A stretch of DNA of 64,000 bases from Litorivita sp040371945 (lineage in GTDB: Bacteria > Pseudomonadota > Alphaproteobacteria > Rhodobacterales > Rhodobacteraceae), in contig NZ_BAABWS010000001.1 of assembly GCF_040371945.1 (NCBI RefSeq), positions 434,001-498,000 of the forward strand. Reading direction: 5' to 3'. Positions 16,157 through 24,795 of the stretch are shown one piece after another. The notes beneath the pieces were generated by a model. The model was not told where the DNA came from. It was given only the letters and a program-made list of their open reading frames with translations, and searched no databases. How positions within the stretch are numbered: position 1 is the stretch's first letter; every line of letters begins with the position of its first letter. The position numbers were made by a program, and so were the translations under genes.

Positions 16157-18108
16157 GCCGCCGCCTCCGCGTCTTGCCATTGCTCAAGCTCAACGGTGAA
16201 CACCGCGCCGCCTTGCGCCGCATTCGCGCCGCTGATCTGTCCGCCAAAGCTTTGCACCAAGCCGTAAGAGATGGACAGGCCCAAACCCATGCCGTCGGCG
16301 TCGGGCGCGCCCTCGCCCACGGTTTTGGTGGAATAGAACGGCTCGAATATCTTCTCGGGGTCCTTGATCCCCGGACCCGTGTCGTGCAGCCGCACCTTGA
16401 GGCGCGCGCCCTGCTCGATGGTGATCTCGATACGCCCGCCGTCCGCGCCCGACATCGCATCGGCGGCATTGGTGATCAGATTGACAAAGACCTGCACCAA
16501 GCGCACCTCGCCGCCACGCACATAGATCGGCGCGCGCGCGCCGCTTTGCCAATCACAGACCACGCCGTCGCTCTCGCGCCGCGCCTGCGTCATTTCGACA
16601 GCCGTATCAATCACTTGCACAAGGTCCACCTTAACCACCGGCTCGCTTTCGTTGCGGGCAAAGGCGCGCAGGTTCTTGATGATCCGCGCCGCCCGCGCCG
16701 CCAAGGCCGATATCCGGCCAAGGTTTTCGCCCGCGACATCCGCCTTGCCCTTTTGCAGCAAAAGCGCGCCGTTTTCGGCAAACTGCTGGATCGCCATCAA
16801 GGGCTGGTTCAATTCATGGCTGATCCCCGCCGACATCTGTCCCAGCGCCGACAGTTTTTCGGCCTGCACCAATTCCGCCTGCGCCTGTTTGAGCGCCGCC
16901 TCGGCGGCAATGCGTTCGGCCACCTCGCGGCGCAGGGCGGCATTGGTGCCCGACAATTCGCGGGTGCGCCGCGCCACCCGCCGCTCCAGCTGCGCATTGG
17001 CCCGCGCCAAGACGCGCCGCCGCGCCATCACCGGCACCAGCATCGCCGCAAATCCAAAGCACAGCGCCAAAAATACCCCCGTTTGCAGCCACGCGATCCG
17101 CCGCGCGGGTGCCGCATCGACCATCGCGACCGCACGCAATCCGATCACCGGCAGATCACGGCTGAGCGCCATGGCGCGCGCGGGCAGATAGGGCCCCCAC
17201 TCAAGGCGCCACAAATCATAGCTGCCGCGCGGCACATGGCGCGCGCTTGGCCCGTCTTGCCCCGCCTCCCCTGACGCCAGAGCAGACACCTGCCCGACCG
17301 CTTGCCCCGCCGCCTGCTCCATCGCCCTCTGTGCCACCTGCGGCGCGATCAAAGCGCCCTGCGCCCCCTCCTGCCAGAACAGCAATTCCCTGCGGTTGGA
17401 CATGAAGACCTCGCCCGCTTCGTCAAGGAAATAGACCGCCGGATTGCCGCCGATCCAATCCCATTCCATCATGTCGATATTGACCACCACGACCAAGGCG
17501 CCCGCCACGTGGCCTTGGGGCGCAAACTGCGGCGCGGCGTAGAAATAGGCCCGCTGCGGACGATCCACGCTTTGCTGCGCCCCATCGGCATCGGAGGGGT
17601 CGGGCATATCCACCGCCCCGCGCCCGTAGGCCCCATGCCCCGTGCCAAGCGCGCCCTGCATCGCGCGGGCAAAATAATCGCTGCGCCGCAAGTCAAGTTG
17701 CGCCGCCGCGCGCCCGCGCGTGGCCCGCGCCAAAATCCGCCCCGAAGGATCGGCAAAGGCCAGATCAAGCGCCGCCGTTTTATCCGCCGCCGCCGTCAAA
17801 AGGGCGCGCGCCGCATCACGCTCGGCGGCCCCGCCTCCGGCCAAATCGGCCAGAACCGGATGATCGGCCATCAATACGGCAAGCTCTTGATATCGTTTGA
17901 GTTGCGAGGTGATGCGGTCCGAGGCCAGCGCCAGATCGGCCCTGCCTTTTTGGGCGATGCCCGCCAAGGCCTGCTGCTCGGAGGAGCGCCAGATCGCCGC
18001 CCCCATCAGCGCCACCGCACAGAGCGCGCCGAGCAGCGCCAAAAGCCGCAGCCCGCCGCGCGCCTCGCCCGCCTGCGCCGCGCCGCCAGAGCGCCCACCC
18101 GATGTCAT
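16153..18108 (-). CDS. dctB: C4-dicarboxylate sensor histidine kinase DctB
   Basis: The 651-residue membrane sensor has TM1 near residues 22-42, a periplasmic double-Cache-like sensing region (about 45-335), TM2 near 337-358, and a coiled coil (AAEALKQAQAELVQAEKLS). The HisKA domain carries the phosphorylated His in GISHELNQPLMAIQQF, and the HATPase domain has N box FVNLITNAADAM and LHDTGPGIKDPEKIFEPFYSTK. DctB senses external C4-dicarboxylates and phosphorylates DctD. It forms an operon with dctD (ATGA overlap), and its start faces the divergent P450 gene 73 bases away. Confidence 0.93.
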   Translation of the reverse strand: MTSGGRSGGAAQAGEARGGLRLLALLGALCAVALMGAAIWRSSEQQALAGIAQKGRADLALASDRITSQLKRYQELAVLMADHPVLADLAGGGAAERDAARALLTAAADKTAALDLAFADPSGRILARATRGRAAAQLDLRRSDYFARAMQGALGTGHGAYGRGAVDMPDPSDADGAQQSVDRPQRAYFYAAPQFAPQGHVAGALVVVVNIDMMEWDWIGGNPAVYFLDEAGEVFMSNRRELLFWQEGAQGALIAPQVAQRAMEQAAGQAVGQVSALASGEAGQDGPSARHVPRGSYDLWRLEWGPYLPARAMALSRDLPVIGLRAVAMVDAAPARRIAWLQTGVFLALCFGFAAMLVPVMARRRVLARANAQLERRVARRTRELSGTNAALRREVAERIAAEAALKQAQAELVQAEKLSALGQMSAGISHELNQPLMAIQQFAENGALLLQKGKADVAGENLGRISALAARAARIIKNLRAFARNESEPVVKVDLVQVIDTAVEMTQARRESDGVVCDWQSGARAPIYVRGGEVRLVQVFVNLITNAADAMSGADGGRIEITIEQGARLKVRLHDTGPGIKDPEKIFEPFYSTKTVGEGAPDADGMGLGLSISYGLVQSFGGQISGANAAQGGAVFTVELEQWQDAEAAA

Positions 18109-18181
18109 GACATATCCCTCATCGCGCCCAAACTATCGCAAGCCCCCTTGCCTTGACCAGCGGGCCGCGCGAAAAACATCC

Positions 18182-19372
18182 ATGACCGTGCTGCACCAAT
18201 CCCCCACCGATCCCGCCTTTGTGCAAAACCCCTACGGCTTTTACGCCCGTGCCCGCGCCGCAGAGCGGCAAGGCGGATTGCCGCTTTGGCACGACTACGG
18301 CATGGCGGCGGCCTTCACCCATGAGGCCGTGCAGTCGATTTTGCGCGACCGCCGCTTTGGCCGCACCCCGCCGCAAGGATTTGCGCCGCCGATCCCCGCC
18401 GCCCTTGCGCCCTTCTATGAGATCGAGGCGCATTCGATGCTGGAACTGGAGCCGCCGCGCCACACGCGCCTGCGCGCCCAAGTGCTGCGTGCCTTCACCT
18501 CGCGGCGCATCGCTGGGATGGCTGGCGAGATCGAGGCCCTGTGCCACCGCTTGATCGACGGGTTTCCCGCCGGCAGCTTTGATCTGCTGCCCGCCTATGC
18601 CACGCCGATCCCCGTGATCATCATCGCGCGACTTTTGGGCGTGCCCGAGCGCGATGCCGACAGGCTCTTGGCGTGGTCCAACGCCATGGTGCAAATGTAT
18701 ATCGCGGGCCGCAGCGCCCGAATGGAAGCCGAAGCCGTCGCCGCCGCGCAGGCATTTTCCGCCTATCTGAGCGATTACATCGACGCACGGCGCGGCGATC
18801 CGCGGCCCGATTTGATCACCGCCCTGATTGCCGCCGAAGAGGCGGGCGAAAAGCTCAGCCGCGCCGAGTTGATTTCGACCTGCATCTTGCTGTTGAACGC
18901 GGGCCATGAGGCCACGGTGCACAGCCTTGGCAATGCGGTTTCGGTGCTGTTGCAGCACCAAGGCGCCCGCGCCCATTGCAGCGCACAGGCCATTGAGGCC
19001 AGCGTCGAAGAGCTGCTGCGCTATGATCCGCCGCTGCATAAATTCACCCGCTATGCCTATGAAGACATGGAGGTTTTCGGGCATCGCTTCGGCCGCGGCG
19101 ATCAGGTCGCCTTGATCCTCGGCTCTGCGGGGCGCGACGAAGAGATCTGGCCCGATGGCGAATGTTTTATCCCGAACCGCAAGGTGCAAATGAACAGCGC
19201 ATTTGGCGGCGGTTTGCATTTTTGCCTCGGCGCTCCGCTGGCGCGGCTCGAGATGCAAATCGCGCTGCGGGTCTTGCTGGAGCGCTGCCCCGATTTGCGC
19301 CTGCGCGAGGTGCCGCGCTACCGCGACGCCTATCATTTCCACGGGCTTGAGCGCGTGATGGTTTCGGCCTGA
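18182..19372 (+). CDS. Cytochrome P450
   Basis: The 396-residue soluble bacterial P450 has the I-helix oxygen-activation motif LNAGHEATVHSLGNA, the K-helix ExxR in EELLRYDPPLHKFTRYA and the heme-ligand loop FGGGLHFCLGAPLARLE, where the Cys binds heme iron. Small monooxygenases of this class need ferredoxin and reductase partners; none is adjacent, so it may borrow general redox proteins. The substrate is unknown. The start MTVLHQSPTD was chosen because upstream in-frame sequence lies antisense to the dctB N-terminus. The stop codon lies inside a 13-bp tandem repeat. Confidence 0.92.
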   Translation: MTVLHQSPTDPAFVQNPYGFYARARAAERQGGLPLWHDYGMAAAFTHEAVQSILRDRRFGRTPPQGFAPPIPAALAPFYEIEAHSMLELEPPRHTRLRAQVLRAFTSRRIAGMAGEIEALCHRLIDGFPAGSFDLLPAYATPIPVIIIARLLGVPERDADRLLAWSNAMVQMYIAGRSARMEAEAVAAAQAFSAYLSDYIDARRGDPRPDLITALIAAEEAGEKLSRAELISTCILLLNAGHEATVHSLGNAVSVLLQHQGARAHCSAQAIEASVEELLRYDPPLHKFTRYAYEDMEVFGHRFGRGDQVALILGSAGRDEEIWPDGECFIPNRKVQMNSAFGGGLHFCLGAPLARLEMQIALRVLLERCPDLRLREVPRYRDAYHFHGLERVMVSA

Positions 19373-19410
19373 GGTCACGGCCTGAGGTCACGGGCCGAGG
19401 TCACGGGCCG
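19365..19410. repeat. 13-bp tandem repeat, 3.5 copies
   Basis: Units CGGCCTGAGGTCA, CGGCCTGAGGTCA and CGGGCCGAGGTCA are followed by a partial CGGGCCG. The array overlaps the P450 stop codon and runs toward the convergent Lrp-type gene. It probably arose by slippage. Confidence 0.75.
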
Positions 19411-19423
19411 ATGCTGCGGCTGA

Positions 19424-19885
19424 TCAGAGCGGCAACATCGTCGTGGATTTGATCTCTTCCATCGACAAAAGCGCGGTCACATTATGCACTTTCACCTCGG
19501 AAATCAGCGCCTGATAAAAGGCGTCATAGGCGCGCGCATTTTGCACCCGCACCTTGAGGATATAATCGATATCGCCTGCCAAACGGTGCGCCTCTTGCAC
19601 CTCGGGCCGCTCGTTGAGCGCCTTGAGAAACGCCGCCTGCCATTCTGCCTCATGCTCGGAGGTGCGGATCAGCACAAAGAAACAGGCCTCAAATCCAAGC
19701 GCCTCGGCATCGAGCAAAAACGTCTGCTGGCCGATGATCCCCGCGTCGCGCATCTTGCGAATCCGGTTCCACACGGGGGTCTTGCTCGACCCCACTTGAC
19801 GCGCGATTTCGTCCAAAGACTGCCCCGCGTCGCGCTGCAACTGCGAAAGGATTTTCCGGTCTGTGTCGTCTAGGCGGACTGTCAT
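19424..19885 (-). CDS. Lrp/AsnC family transcriptional regulator
   Basis: The 153-residue protein has an N-terminal winged helix-turn-helix (DDTDRKILSQLQRDAGQSLD ... GSSKTPVWNRIRKM) and a C-terminal RAM/AsnC effector domain (LAGDIDYILKVRVQNARAYD). The ATG is preceded by AGAGGG at good distance; a GTG one codon earlier is possible. It is divergent from the sulfite reductase operon, with 181 bases between the two starts, so it probably regulates that operon and may sense a sulfur-containing amino acid. That role is inferred from position only. Confidence 0.9.
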   Translation of the reverse strand: MTVRLDDTDRKILSQLQRDAGQSLDEIARQVGSSKTPVWNRIRKMRDAGIIGQQTFLLDAEALGFEACFFVLIRTSEHEAEWQAAFLKALNERPEVQEAHRLAGDIDYILKVRVQNARAYDAFYQALISEVKVHNVTALLSMEEIKSTTMLPL

Positions 19886-19978
19886 CACGCTTTTCCCTCT
19901 ATCCGTGGAACTTGGCCCCTGCGGCTGCAGTAAGCCGGAACCACGTTCTTAATTCCCCGCCCATCTGGCGCTAAGGTG

Positions 19979-19995
19979 GGAATATTTCCTATATT
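19979..19995 (+). promoter_or_regulatory. Candidate promoter/operator of the sulfur assimilation operon
   Basis: In the Lrp-cys divergent region, the near-palindrome GGAATATTTCC (19979-19989) runs into TATATT (19990-19995), a plausible -10 for the DUF2849-cysI operon. Lrp-type sites are often AT-rich and palindromic in this way. No good -35 is seen, which would fit an activator-dependent promoter. Confidence 0.35.
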
Positions 19996-20066
19996 GCAGC
20001 AAAGGTCAAACGCCCCGAACCCTCGGGGCCCAATGCCAAGCCAATCGCCAAAGCAGGAGGTCCACA

Positions 20067-20369
20067 ATGGCCCGCCCCTTCACGCCAAAAGTCGTCACCG
20101 CCAATGCGCTCCTTGAGGGCGATGTGATCTATCAATGCGCCGATGGCCGCTGGAGCCGCGATCTGGCCGAGGCCGAGCTTTTGACCGACGCCGATCTGGC
20201 CGCCGCCCGCCTTGCCGTGGCCGAGGCGCAGCAATCGAGCGTTGTAGGCGCCTATCTGACCGATATGAAAGCGGGCGAGAACGGCCCCGAACCGGTGCAT
20301 TTTCGCGAAGACTTCCGCCGCACCGGCCCCTCGAACTATGCCCACGGCAAACAGGTGGAGCTGAACTGA
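20067..20369 (+). CDS. DUF2849 domain-containing protein
   Basis: This 100-residue protein without signal peptide or membrane segment starts MARPFTPKVVTANALLEGDV. DUF2849 proteins are regularly encoded just before sulfite reductase in alphaproteobacteria, but their biochemical role is not known. A strong AGGAGG ribosome-binding site precedes the ATG. The TGA overlaps the cysI ATG by one base, indicating translational coupling and a role in sulfite reduction. Confidence 0.88.
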   Translation: MARPFTPKVVTANALLEGDVIYQCADGRWSRDLAEAELLTDADLAAARLAVAEAQQSSVVGAYLTDMKAGENGPEPVHFREDFRRTGPSNYAHGKQVELN

Positions 20370-22033
20370 TGTATAGCTATAACGAATTCGACAAAGCCTT
20401 TTTGGCCGAACGCAATGCGCAGTTTCGCGCGCAGGTCGAGCGCCGGATCGACGGATCGCTGACCGAAGAAGAGTTCCGCCCGCTGCGCCTGATGAACGGG
20501 CTGTATCTGCAATTGCATGCCTACATGTTGCGGGTCTGCGTGCCCTACGGCACCTTGTCGAGCGCGCAAATGCGCCAATTGGGCATGATCGCGGCCAAGT
20601 GGGATAAGGGCTACGGCCATTTCACCACCCGCCAGAACATCCAGTATAACTGGCCCAAGCTGAACGATGTGCCGGACATCTTGGATGCGCTTGGCGAGGT
20701 TGGTCTGCACGCGATCCAGACCTCGGGCAACACGATCCGCAACACCACCGCCGATCATTTCGCTGGCGCCGCCGCCGACGAGATCGCCGATCCGCGCCCT
20801 GTGGCCGAATTGATCCGCCAATGGTCCACCGATCACCCCGAATTCCAGTTCCTGCCGCGCAAATTCAAAATCGCCATCACCGGCAGCCCCAATGACCGCG
20901 CCGTCACCCGCGCCCATGACATCGGGCTGCGCATGGTCGAGCAGGACGGCAAAGAGGGTTTCGAAGTCATCATCGGCGGCGGCTTGGGCCGCACCCCGAT
21001 GATCGGCAAGGTGATCCGCGAGTTCCTGCCCAAGGCGGATTTGCTGCCCTATCTAGAGGCCTGCGTTTCGGTGTGGAACATCCTTGGCCGCCGCGACAAC
21101 AAATACAAAGCCCGCATCAAGATCACCGTGCATGAAAACGGCCTTGAAAAGATGCAAGAATTGGTCGAGGCGCGGTTTGCCGAATTGCGCCCGCAGTTTG
21201 GCGGCATCGACCAAGAGATGCTCAAAAGCATCGAAGCGCAATTCACCTTGCCGCAGTTCAAAACCGCGCCCACCGACGCCTATGATGCGGCCTATGCCAA
21301 TGATCCGGTGTTCCGCGCATGGGTCGATACCAATATCACCGCGCATCGCAACGCCGATTACGCGATTGTGTCGATCTCGATCAAGAACCACGGCGAAACG
21401 CCAGGGGATGCAACGGCAGAGCAGATGGCGACCATGGCCGATCTGGCCGAGCAATATGCCCATGACGAATTGCGCATCAGCCACGAGCAAAACGTGATCT
21501 TGCCCCATGTGCATCGCGGCGATCTGCCTGCGCTGCACGCCGCGCTCAAACAGGCGCGTCTGGCGGCGGCGAATATCGGGCTGATTTCCGATATGATCGT
21601 CTGCCCCGGCATGGATTATTGCGCGCTGGCCACCGCCCGCTCGATCCCGATCGGGCAGCAAATCAGCACCCGTTTCAACGAATTGAAGCTGGAGCATGAT
21701 ATTGGCGAGTTGAAGCTCAAAATCTCCGGCTGCATCAATGCCTGCGGGCACCACCATGTCGGCCATATCGGCATCTTGGGTCTCGACCGCGCGGGGGTGG
21801 AAAACTACCAAGTCACCCTTGGCGGCGACGGCACCGAAACCGCCTCGCTGGGCGAACGCGCAGGGCCGGGATTTGCCTATGACGAGATCGTGCCCGCGGT
21901 CGAGCGGGTCATTCATGCCTATCTGAAACTGCGCCAAGGGCCGGAGGAGACCTTCTTGATGACCTACCGCCGCCTCGGCATGGCCCCGTTCAAGGCCGCG
22001 CTCTATCCGGAGGATAAAGCCAATGCCGCCTGA
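20369..22033 (+). CDS. cysI: Nitrite/sulfite reductase hemoprotein (CysI-type)
   Basis: The 554-residue siroheme/[4Fe-4S] enzyme reduces sulfite to sulfide. The N-terminal ferredoxin-like half has YGTLSSAQMRQL and GHFTTRQNIQYNWPKL; the cluster-siroheme cysteines are in CPGMDYCALATAR and SGCINACGHHHVGHIG. The start is fixed by the overlap with DUF2849; earlier in-frame starts lie inside that gene. Its context (APS reductase, DUF934, ferredoxin-NADP reductase) supports sulfite over nitrite as the substrate. Its 3' end overlaps cysH by 11 bases. Confidence 0.95.
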   Translation: MYSYNEFDKAFLAERNAQFRAQVERRIDGSLTEEEFRPLRLMNGLYLQLHAYMLRVCVPYGTLSSAQMRQLGMIAAKWDKGYGHFTTRQNIQYNWPKLNDVPDILDALGEVGLHAIQTSGNTIRNTTADHFAGAAADEIADPRPVAELIRQWSTDHPEFQFLPRKFKIAITGSPNDRAVTRAHDIGLRMVEQDGKEGFEVIIGGGLGRTPMIGKVIREFLPKADLLPYLEACVSVWNILGRRDNKYKARIKITVHENGLEKMQELVEARFAELRPQFGGIDQEMLKSIEAQFTLPQFKTAPTDAYDAAYANDPVFRAWVDTNITAHRNADYAIVSISIKNHGETPGDATAEQMATMADLAEQYAHDELRISHEQNVILPHVHRGDLPALHAALKQARLAAANIGLISDMIVCPGMDYCALATARSIPIGQQISTRFNELKLEHDIGELKLKISGCINACGHHHVGHIGILGLDRAGVENYQVTLGGDGTETASLGERAGPGFAYDEIVPAVERVIHAYLKLRQGPEETFLMTYRRLGMAPFKAALYPEDKANAA

Positions 22034-22808
22034 TGCCAGCCTCGCCCACGCGCGTGATGCGGGCCGCAGCTATGGCAGCGAAAACGCCGACGGCTTTGCC
22101 GCCCGCGTGGCCGCGCTCAATGCCGCCTATGAGCATCACAGCGCCACCGCCGTTCTCAAACGCGCTCTGAGCGATCCCGATGTCGGGCGCTTGGCGCTTG
22201 TCTCCTCCTTTGGGGCGGAATCGGTGGTTTTGTTGCACCTCGTGTCGGTGATCAACAAACACACGCCGGTCCTGTTTATCGACACGCAGATGCTGTTTGA
22301 GGAAACCCTTGAATATCAACGCGAGCTGAGCGAACGCCTCGGCCTTGAGGACCTGCGCGTTGTGCGCGCCTCCGAGGTGATGCTGGCCGCCGAAGACCCC
22401 GATGGCACGCTGCATCAACGCTCGACCGATGCTTGCTGCGACCTGCGCAAAACGCGGCCCTTGCAACTGTCGCTGAGCGGTTTTGACGGCTGGATCACCG
22501 GACGCAAACGGTTTCAGGGCGCCACCCGCGCCAGCCTCGAATTTTTCGAGGCCGACGGCGATCAGATCAAGGTCAACCCTTTAGCCCATTGGACGCCCGA
22601 GGACATTCAAAACTATATGGTGGAAAACCGCCTGCCGCGCCATCCTTTGGTCGCCAAGGGCTACCCGTCGATCGGCTGCGCGCCTTGCACATCGCCCGTC
22701 AAAGAGGGCGAAGACCCGCGTGCAGGCCGTTGGCGCGGCGAAGAAAAAACCGAATGCGGCATCCATTTCGTGGATGGCAAAATGGTCCGGACAGGAGCAA
22801 ATACATGA
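22023..22808 (+). CDS. cysH: Adenylyl-sulfate / phosphoadenylyl-sulfate reductase
   Basis: The 261-residue enzyme reduces activated sulfate to sulfite using thioredoxin. It has the PP-loop-like SSFGAESVVLLHL, the substrate arginine region and the C-terminal ECGIHF catalytic cysteine. The paired cysteines in DACCDLRK and GCAPCTSP would bind a [4Fe-4S] cluster; this marks the APS-reducing type found in many bacteria rather than the cluster-free E. coli PAPS type. It overlaps both neighbours (cysI by 11 bases, the DUF934 gene by an ATGA). Confidence 0.95.
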   Translation: MPPDASLAHARDAGRSYGSENADGFAARVAALNAAYEHHSATAVLKRALSDPDVGRLALVSSFGAESVVLLHLVSVINKHTPVLFIDTQMLFEETLEYQRELSERLGLEDLRVVRASEVMLAAEDPDGTLHQRSTDACCDLRKTRPLQLSLSGFDGWITGRKRFQGATRASLEFFEADGDQIKVNPLAHWTPEDIQNYMVENRLPRHPLVAKGYPSIGCAPCTSPVKEGEDPRAGRWRGEEKTECGIHFVDGKMVRTGANT

Positions 22809-23221
22809 GCGTAATCGTAACCGACGCAGGCTTTGCGCAAGATGATTTCACCGGCAATTTCGCCCCCCTCAACGAGGATGGCACATTGCCCGACACCAGC
22901 GCGATTGACATCAATCCCGCCGATGATGTTGCCGCCTTGGCCGGACAACTCGAAGGCGTGACGATGATCCGCGTGGCCTTTCCGGCTTTTTCCGACGGGC
23001 GCGGGTTTACCCATGCGCGCTCCTTGCGGCTGATGGGCTATACGGGCCGGTTGCGCGCGGCGGGCCATATCATCGCCGACCAATACGCCATGGCGCGCCG
23101 GTCGGGGTTTGACGAGGTGGAAATCGACGACAGTCTCGCCGCCCGCCAGCCCGCGCCGCAATGGCTTGCGCGCGCCAACTGGCAAGAGCATGACTATCAG
23201 TCGCGGCTGCGGGCGCGCTGA
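22805..23221 (+). CDS. DUF934 domain-containing protein
   Basis: The 138-residue cytosolic protein begins MSVIVTDAGFAQDDF. DUF934 members are encoded next to cysI/cysH in many proteobacteria and are thought to support sulfite reduction; the mechanism is not established. Typical segments are MIRVAFPAFSDGRGFTHARS and RLRAAGHIIADQYAMARRSG. The start is fixed by the ATGA overlap with cysH. Confidence 0.9.
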   Translation: MSVIVTDAGFAQDDFTGNFAPLNEDGTLPDTSAIDINPADDVAALAGQLEGVTMIRVAFPAFSDGRGFTHARSLRLMGYTGRLRAAGHIIADQYAMARRSGFDEVEIDDSLAARQPAPQWLARANWQEHDYQSRLRAR

Positions 23222-23289
23222 ACACTTTCAACATCTGCAATATGTCGTTAGAACGCGGCGCAAACGCGCCTTTATCGACCACGATTTAC

Positions 23290-24129
23290 ATGAGCGAGAG
23301 CATCCCCGTGACCGAGACCCAAACCATTCCCAAAGTCCCCACCCTGCCCGACGCCCAAACCGTGACTTCGGTCAAACATTGGAATGAGCGGCTGTTTTCC
23401 TTCCGCGTGACCCGCCCGCAAAGCTTGCGCTTCCGCTCGGGCGAATTTGTCATGATCGGTTTGATGAATGATCCCGATCCGAAAACCGGCAAGCAAAAGC
23501 CGCTTTTGCGCGCCTATTCCATCGCCTCGCCCTCGTGGGACGAGGAATTGGAGTTTTATTCGATCAAGGTCCCCGACGGCCCGCTGACCTCCCGCCTGCA
23601 ACACATCGAAGTGGGCGACGAGATCATCTTGCGCCCCAAACCCGTTGGCACGCTGGTTCTGGATGCGCTGTTGCCTGGCAAACGTTTGTGGATGTTCGCC
23701 ACCGGCACCGGCATTGCGCCCTTCGCCTCCTTGATGCGCGATCCGGAGACCTATGAGCAATATGACGAGGTGATCCTCATGCACACCTGCCGCGAGGTGT
23801 CGGAGCTGGAATATGGTCGCCAATTGGTCGAAAGCCTGCCCGATGATCCGCTCATCGGCGAATTGGTCGGCGGCAAGCTGCGCTATTACCCGACCACCAC
23901 CCAAGAAGAGAGCGCCCAGATGGGCCGCATCACCGACAACCTCAGCTCGGGCAAGGTCTTTGCCGACCTAGGCCTGCCGCCGATGGGCGCGCAGCATGAT
24001 CGCGGCATGGTTTGCGGCAATCTGGCCTTTAACAAAGACATCATGGCGGTGCTCGAAGGCTTTGGTCTTGAAGAAGGCGCCAATTCCGATCCCAAGCATT
24101 ACGTGGTCGAAAAGGCCTTCGTCGATTAA
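23290..24129 (+). CDS. fpr: Ferredoxin--NADP reductase
   Basis: The 279-residue FAD flavoprotein transfers electrons between NADPH and ferredoxin/flavodoxin. The FAD-binding RAYSIASPSWDEELEFYSIKV is followed by the NADP-binding GTGIAPFASLMRDPE and HTCREVSELEYG. The C-terminal VEKAFVD resembles bacterial subclass I reductases. It lies 68 bases after the DUF934 gene, in line with a role in feeding sulfite reductase. I chose the ATG giving MSESIPVTET because conserved sequence begins shortly after it. An ATG 48 bases earlier is possible. Confidence 0.93.
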   Translation: MSESIPVTETQTIPKVPTLPDAQTVTSVKHWNERLFSFRVTRPQSLRFRSGEFVMIGLMNDPDPKTGKQKPLLRAYSIASPSWDEELEFYSIKVPDGPLTSRLQHIEVGDEIILRPKPVGTLVLDALLPGKRLWMFATGTGIAPFASLMRDPETYEQYDEVILMHTCREVSELEYGRQLVESLPDDPLIGELVGGKLRYYPTTTQEESAQMGRITDNLSSGKVFADLGLPPMGAQHDRGMVCGNLAFNKDIMAVLEGFGLEEGANSDPKHYVVEKAFVD

Positions 24130-24162
24130 TTTCGCGCCATCTCCCGCTCAAAGCGGAGCATA

Positions 24163-24193
24163 GCCCGCAAAGCCTTTGGTGTGCTTTGCGGGC
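24163..24193 (+). terminator. Strong hairpin after fpr
   Basis: GCCCGCAAAGC (24163-24173) and GCTTTGCGGGC (24183-24193) form a perfect 11-bp stem with a 9-base loop, 34 bases past the fpr stop. The following CTTGCT is a poor U-tract, so termination strength is uncertain. Confidence 0.6.
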
Positions 24194-24210
24194 CTTGCTA
24201 GGATCGGGTC

Positions 24211-24678
24211 ATGCTGTTGCCGCCGCTCCTGCCCGATATCGATTTTGAACGCCTTGGCCCGAGCCAAAGCGATTTTTCCTATTCCTTTGAGGTCAAACGC
24301 GCCGCCATGTCGCCCCATGTCACGCCGCATTGGGGATGGGACGAGGCGGTGCAGCAAGACATCCACCGCGCCCATTACGCCGCCAAACCGTTTTACCGGA
24401 CCCTGCGCAACGGGAAAAGCATCGGCACCCTGTCCTTCCACCTGCGCAGCGCCGATATCCGCATCGGCGAATTCTACCTGCTACCCGAATGGCAAAACCA
24501 AGGGATCGGCACGCGGATCCTGACCCATTGCCTTGGTCTCGCGGACGGCATGGCATTGCCGGTCGGGCTTGAATATCTGCGCTGGAACCCTGTGGGCCGG
24601 CTTTACGCGCGCTTGGGGTTTTGCGAGGTCGCGCGCACGCAGACCCATATCGAGATGCTCCGGGCCGTGCCTGCGTGA
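24211..24678 (+). CDS. GNAT family N-acetyltransferase
   Basis: The 155-residue single-domain protein has acetyl-CoA binding motif A in EFYLLPEWQNQGIGTRILTH (pattern QxxGxG) and the later NPVGRLYARLGFCEVARTQTH, typical of small-molecule acetyltransferases. The substrate cannot be deduced. It starts 17 bases after the fpr terminator hairpin, so it may have its own weak promoter or depend on read-through. Confidence 0.88.
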   Translation: MLLPPLLPDIDFERLGPSQSDFSYSFEVKRAAMSPHVTPHWGWDEAVQQDIHRAHYAAKPFYRTLRNGKSIGTLSFHLRSADIRIGEFYLLPEWQNQGIGTRILTHCLGLADGMALPVGLEYLRWNPVGRLYARLGFCEVARTQTHIEMLRAVPA

Positions 24679-24714
24679 CAGGCCCCAAGACGCCATAGCG
24701 GCAGGTCGCTGCCC

Positions 24715-24748
24715 AAAAAAAAACCCGCGCGGATCGCTCCACGCGGGG
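24715..24748 (-). terminator. Intrinsic terminator of the alanine-rich protein gene
   Basis: On the minus strand the stem CCCGCG/CGCGGG (24742-24747 with 24724-24729) is followed by nine T residues (24723-24715). This is a classic Rho-independent terminator, 48 bases after the stop of the alanine-rich gene. Confidence 0.8.
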
Positions 24749-24795
24749 TCTCGAAATTCAAAGCGGCGCGGCCCGAACCGAGCCGCGCCAAGAGC

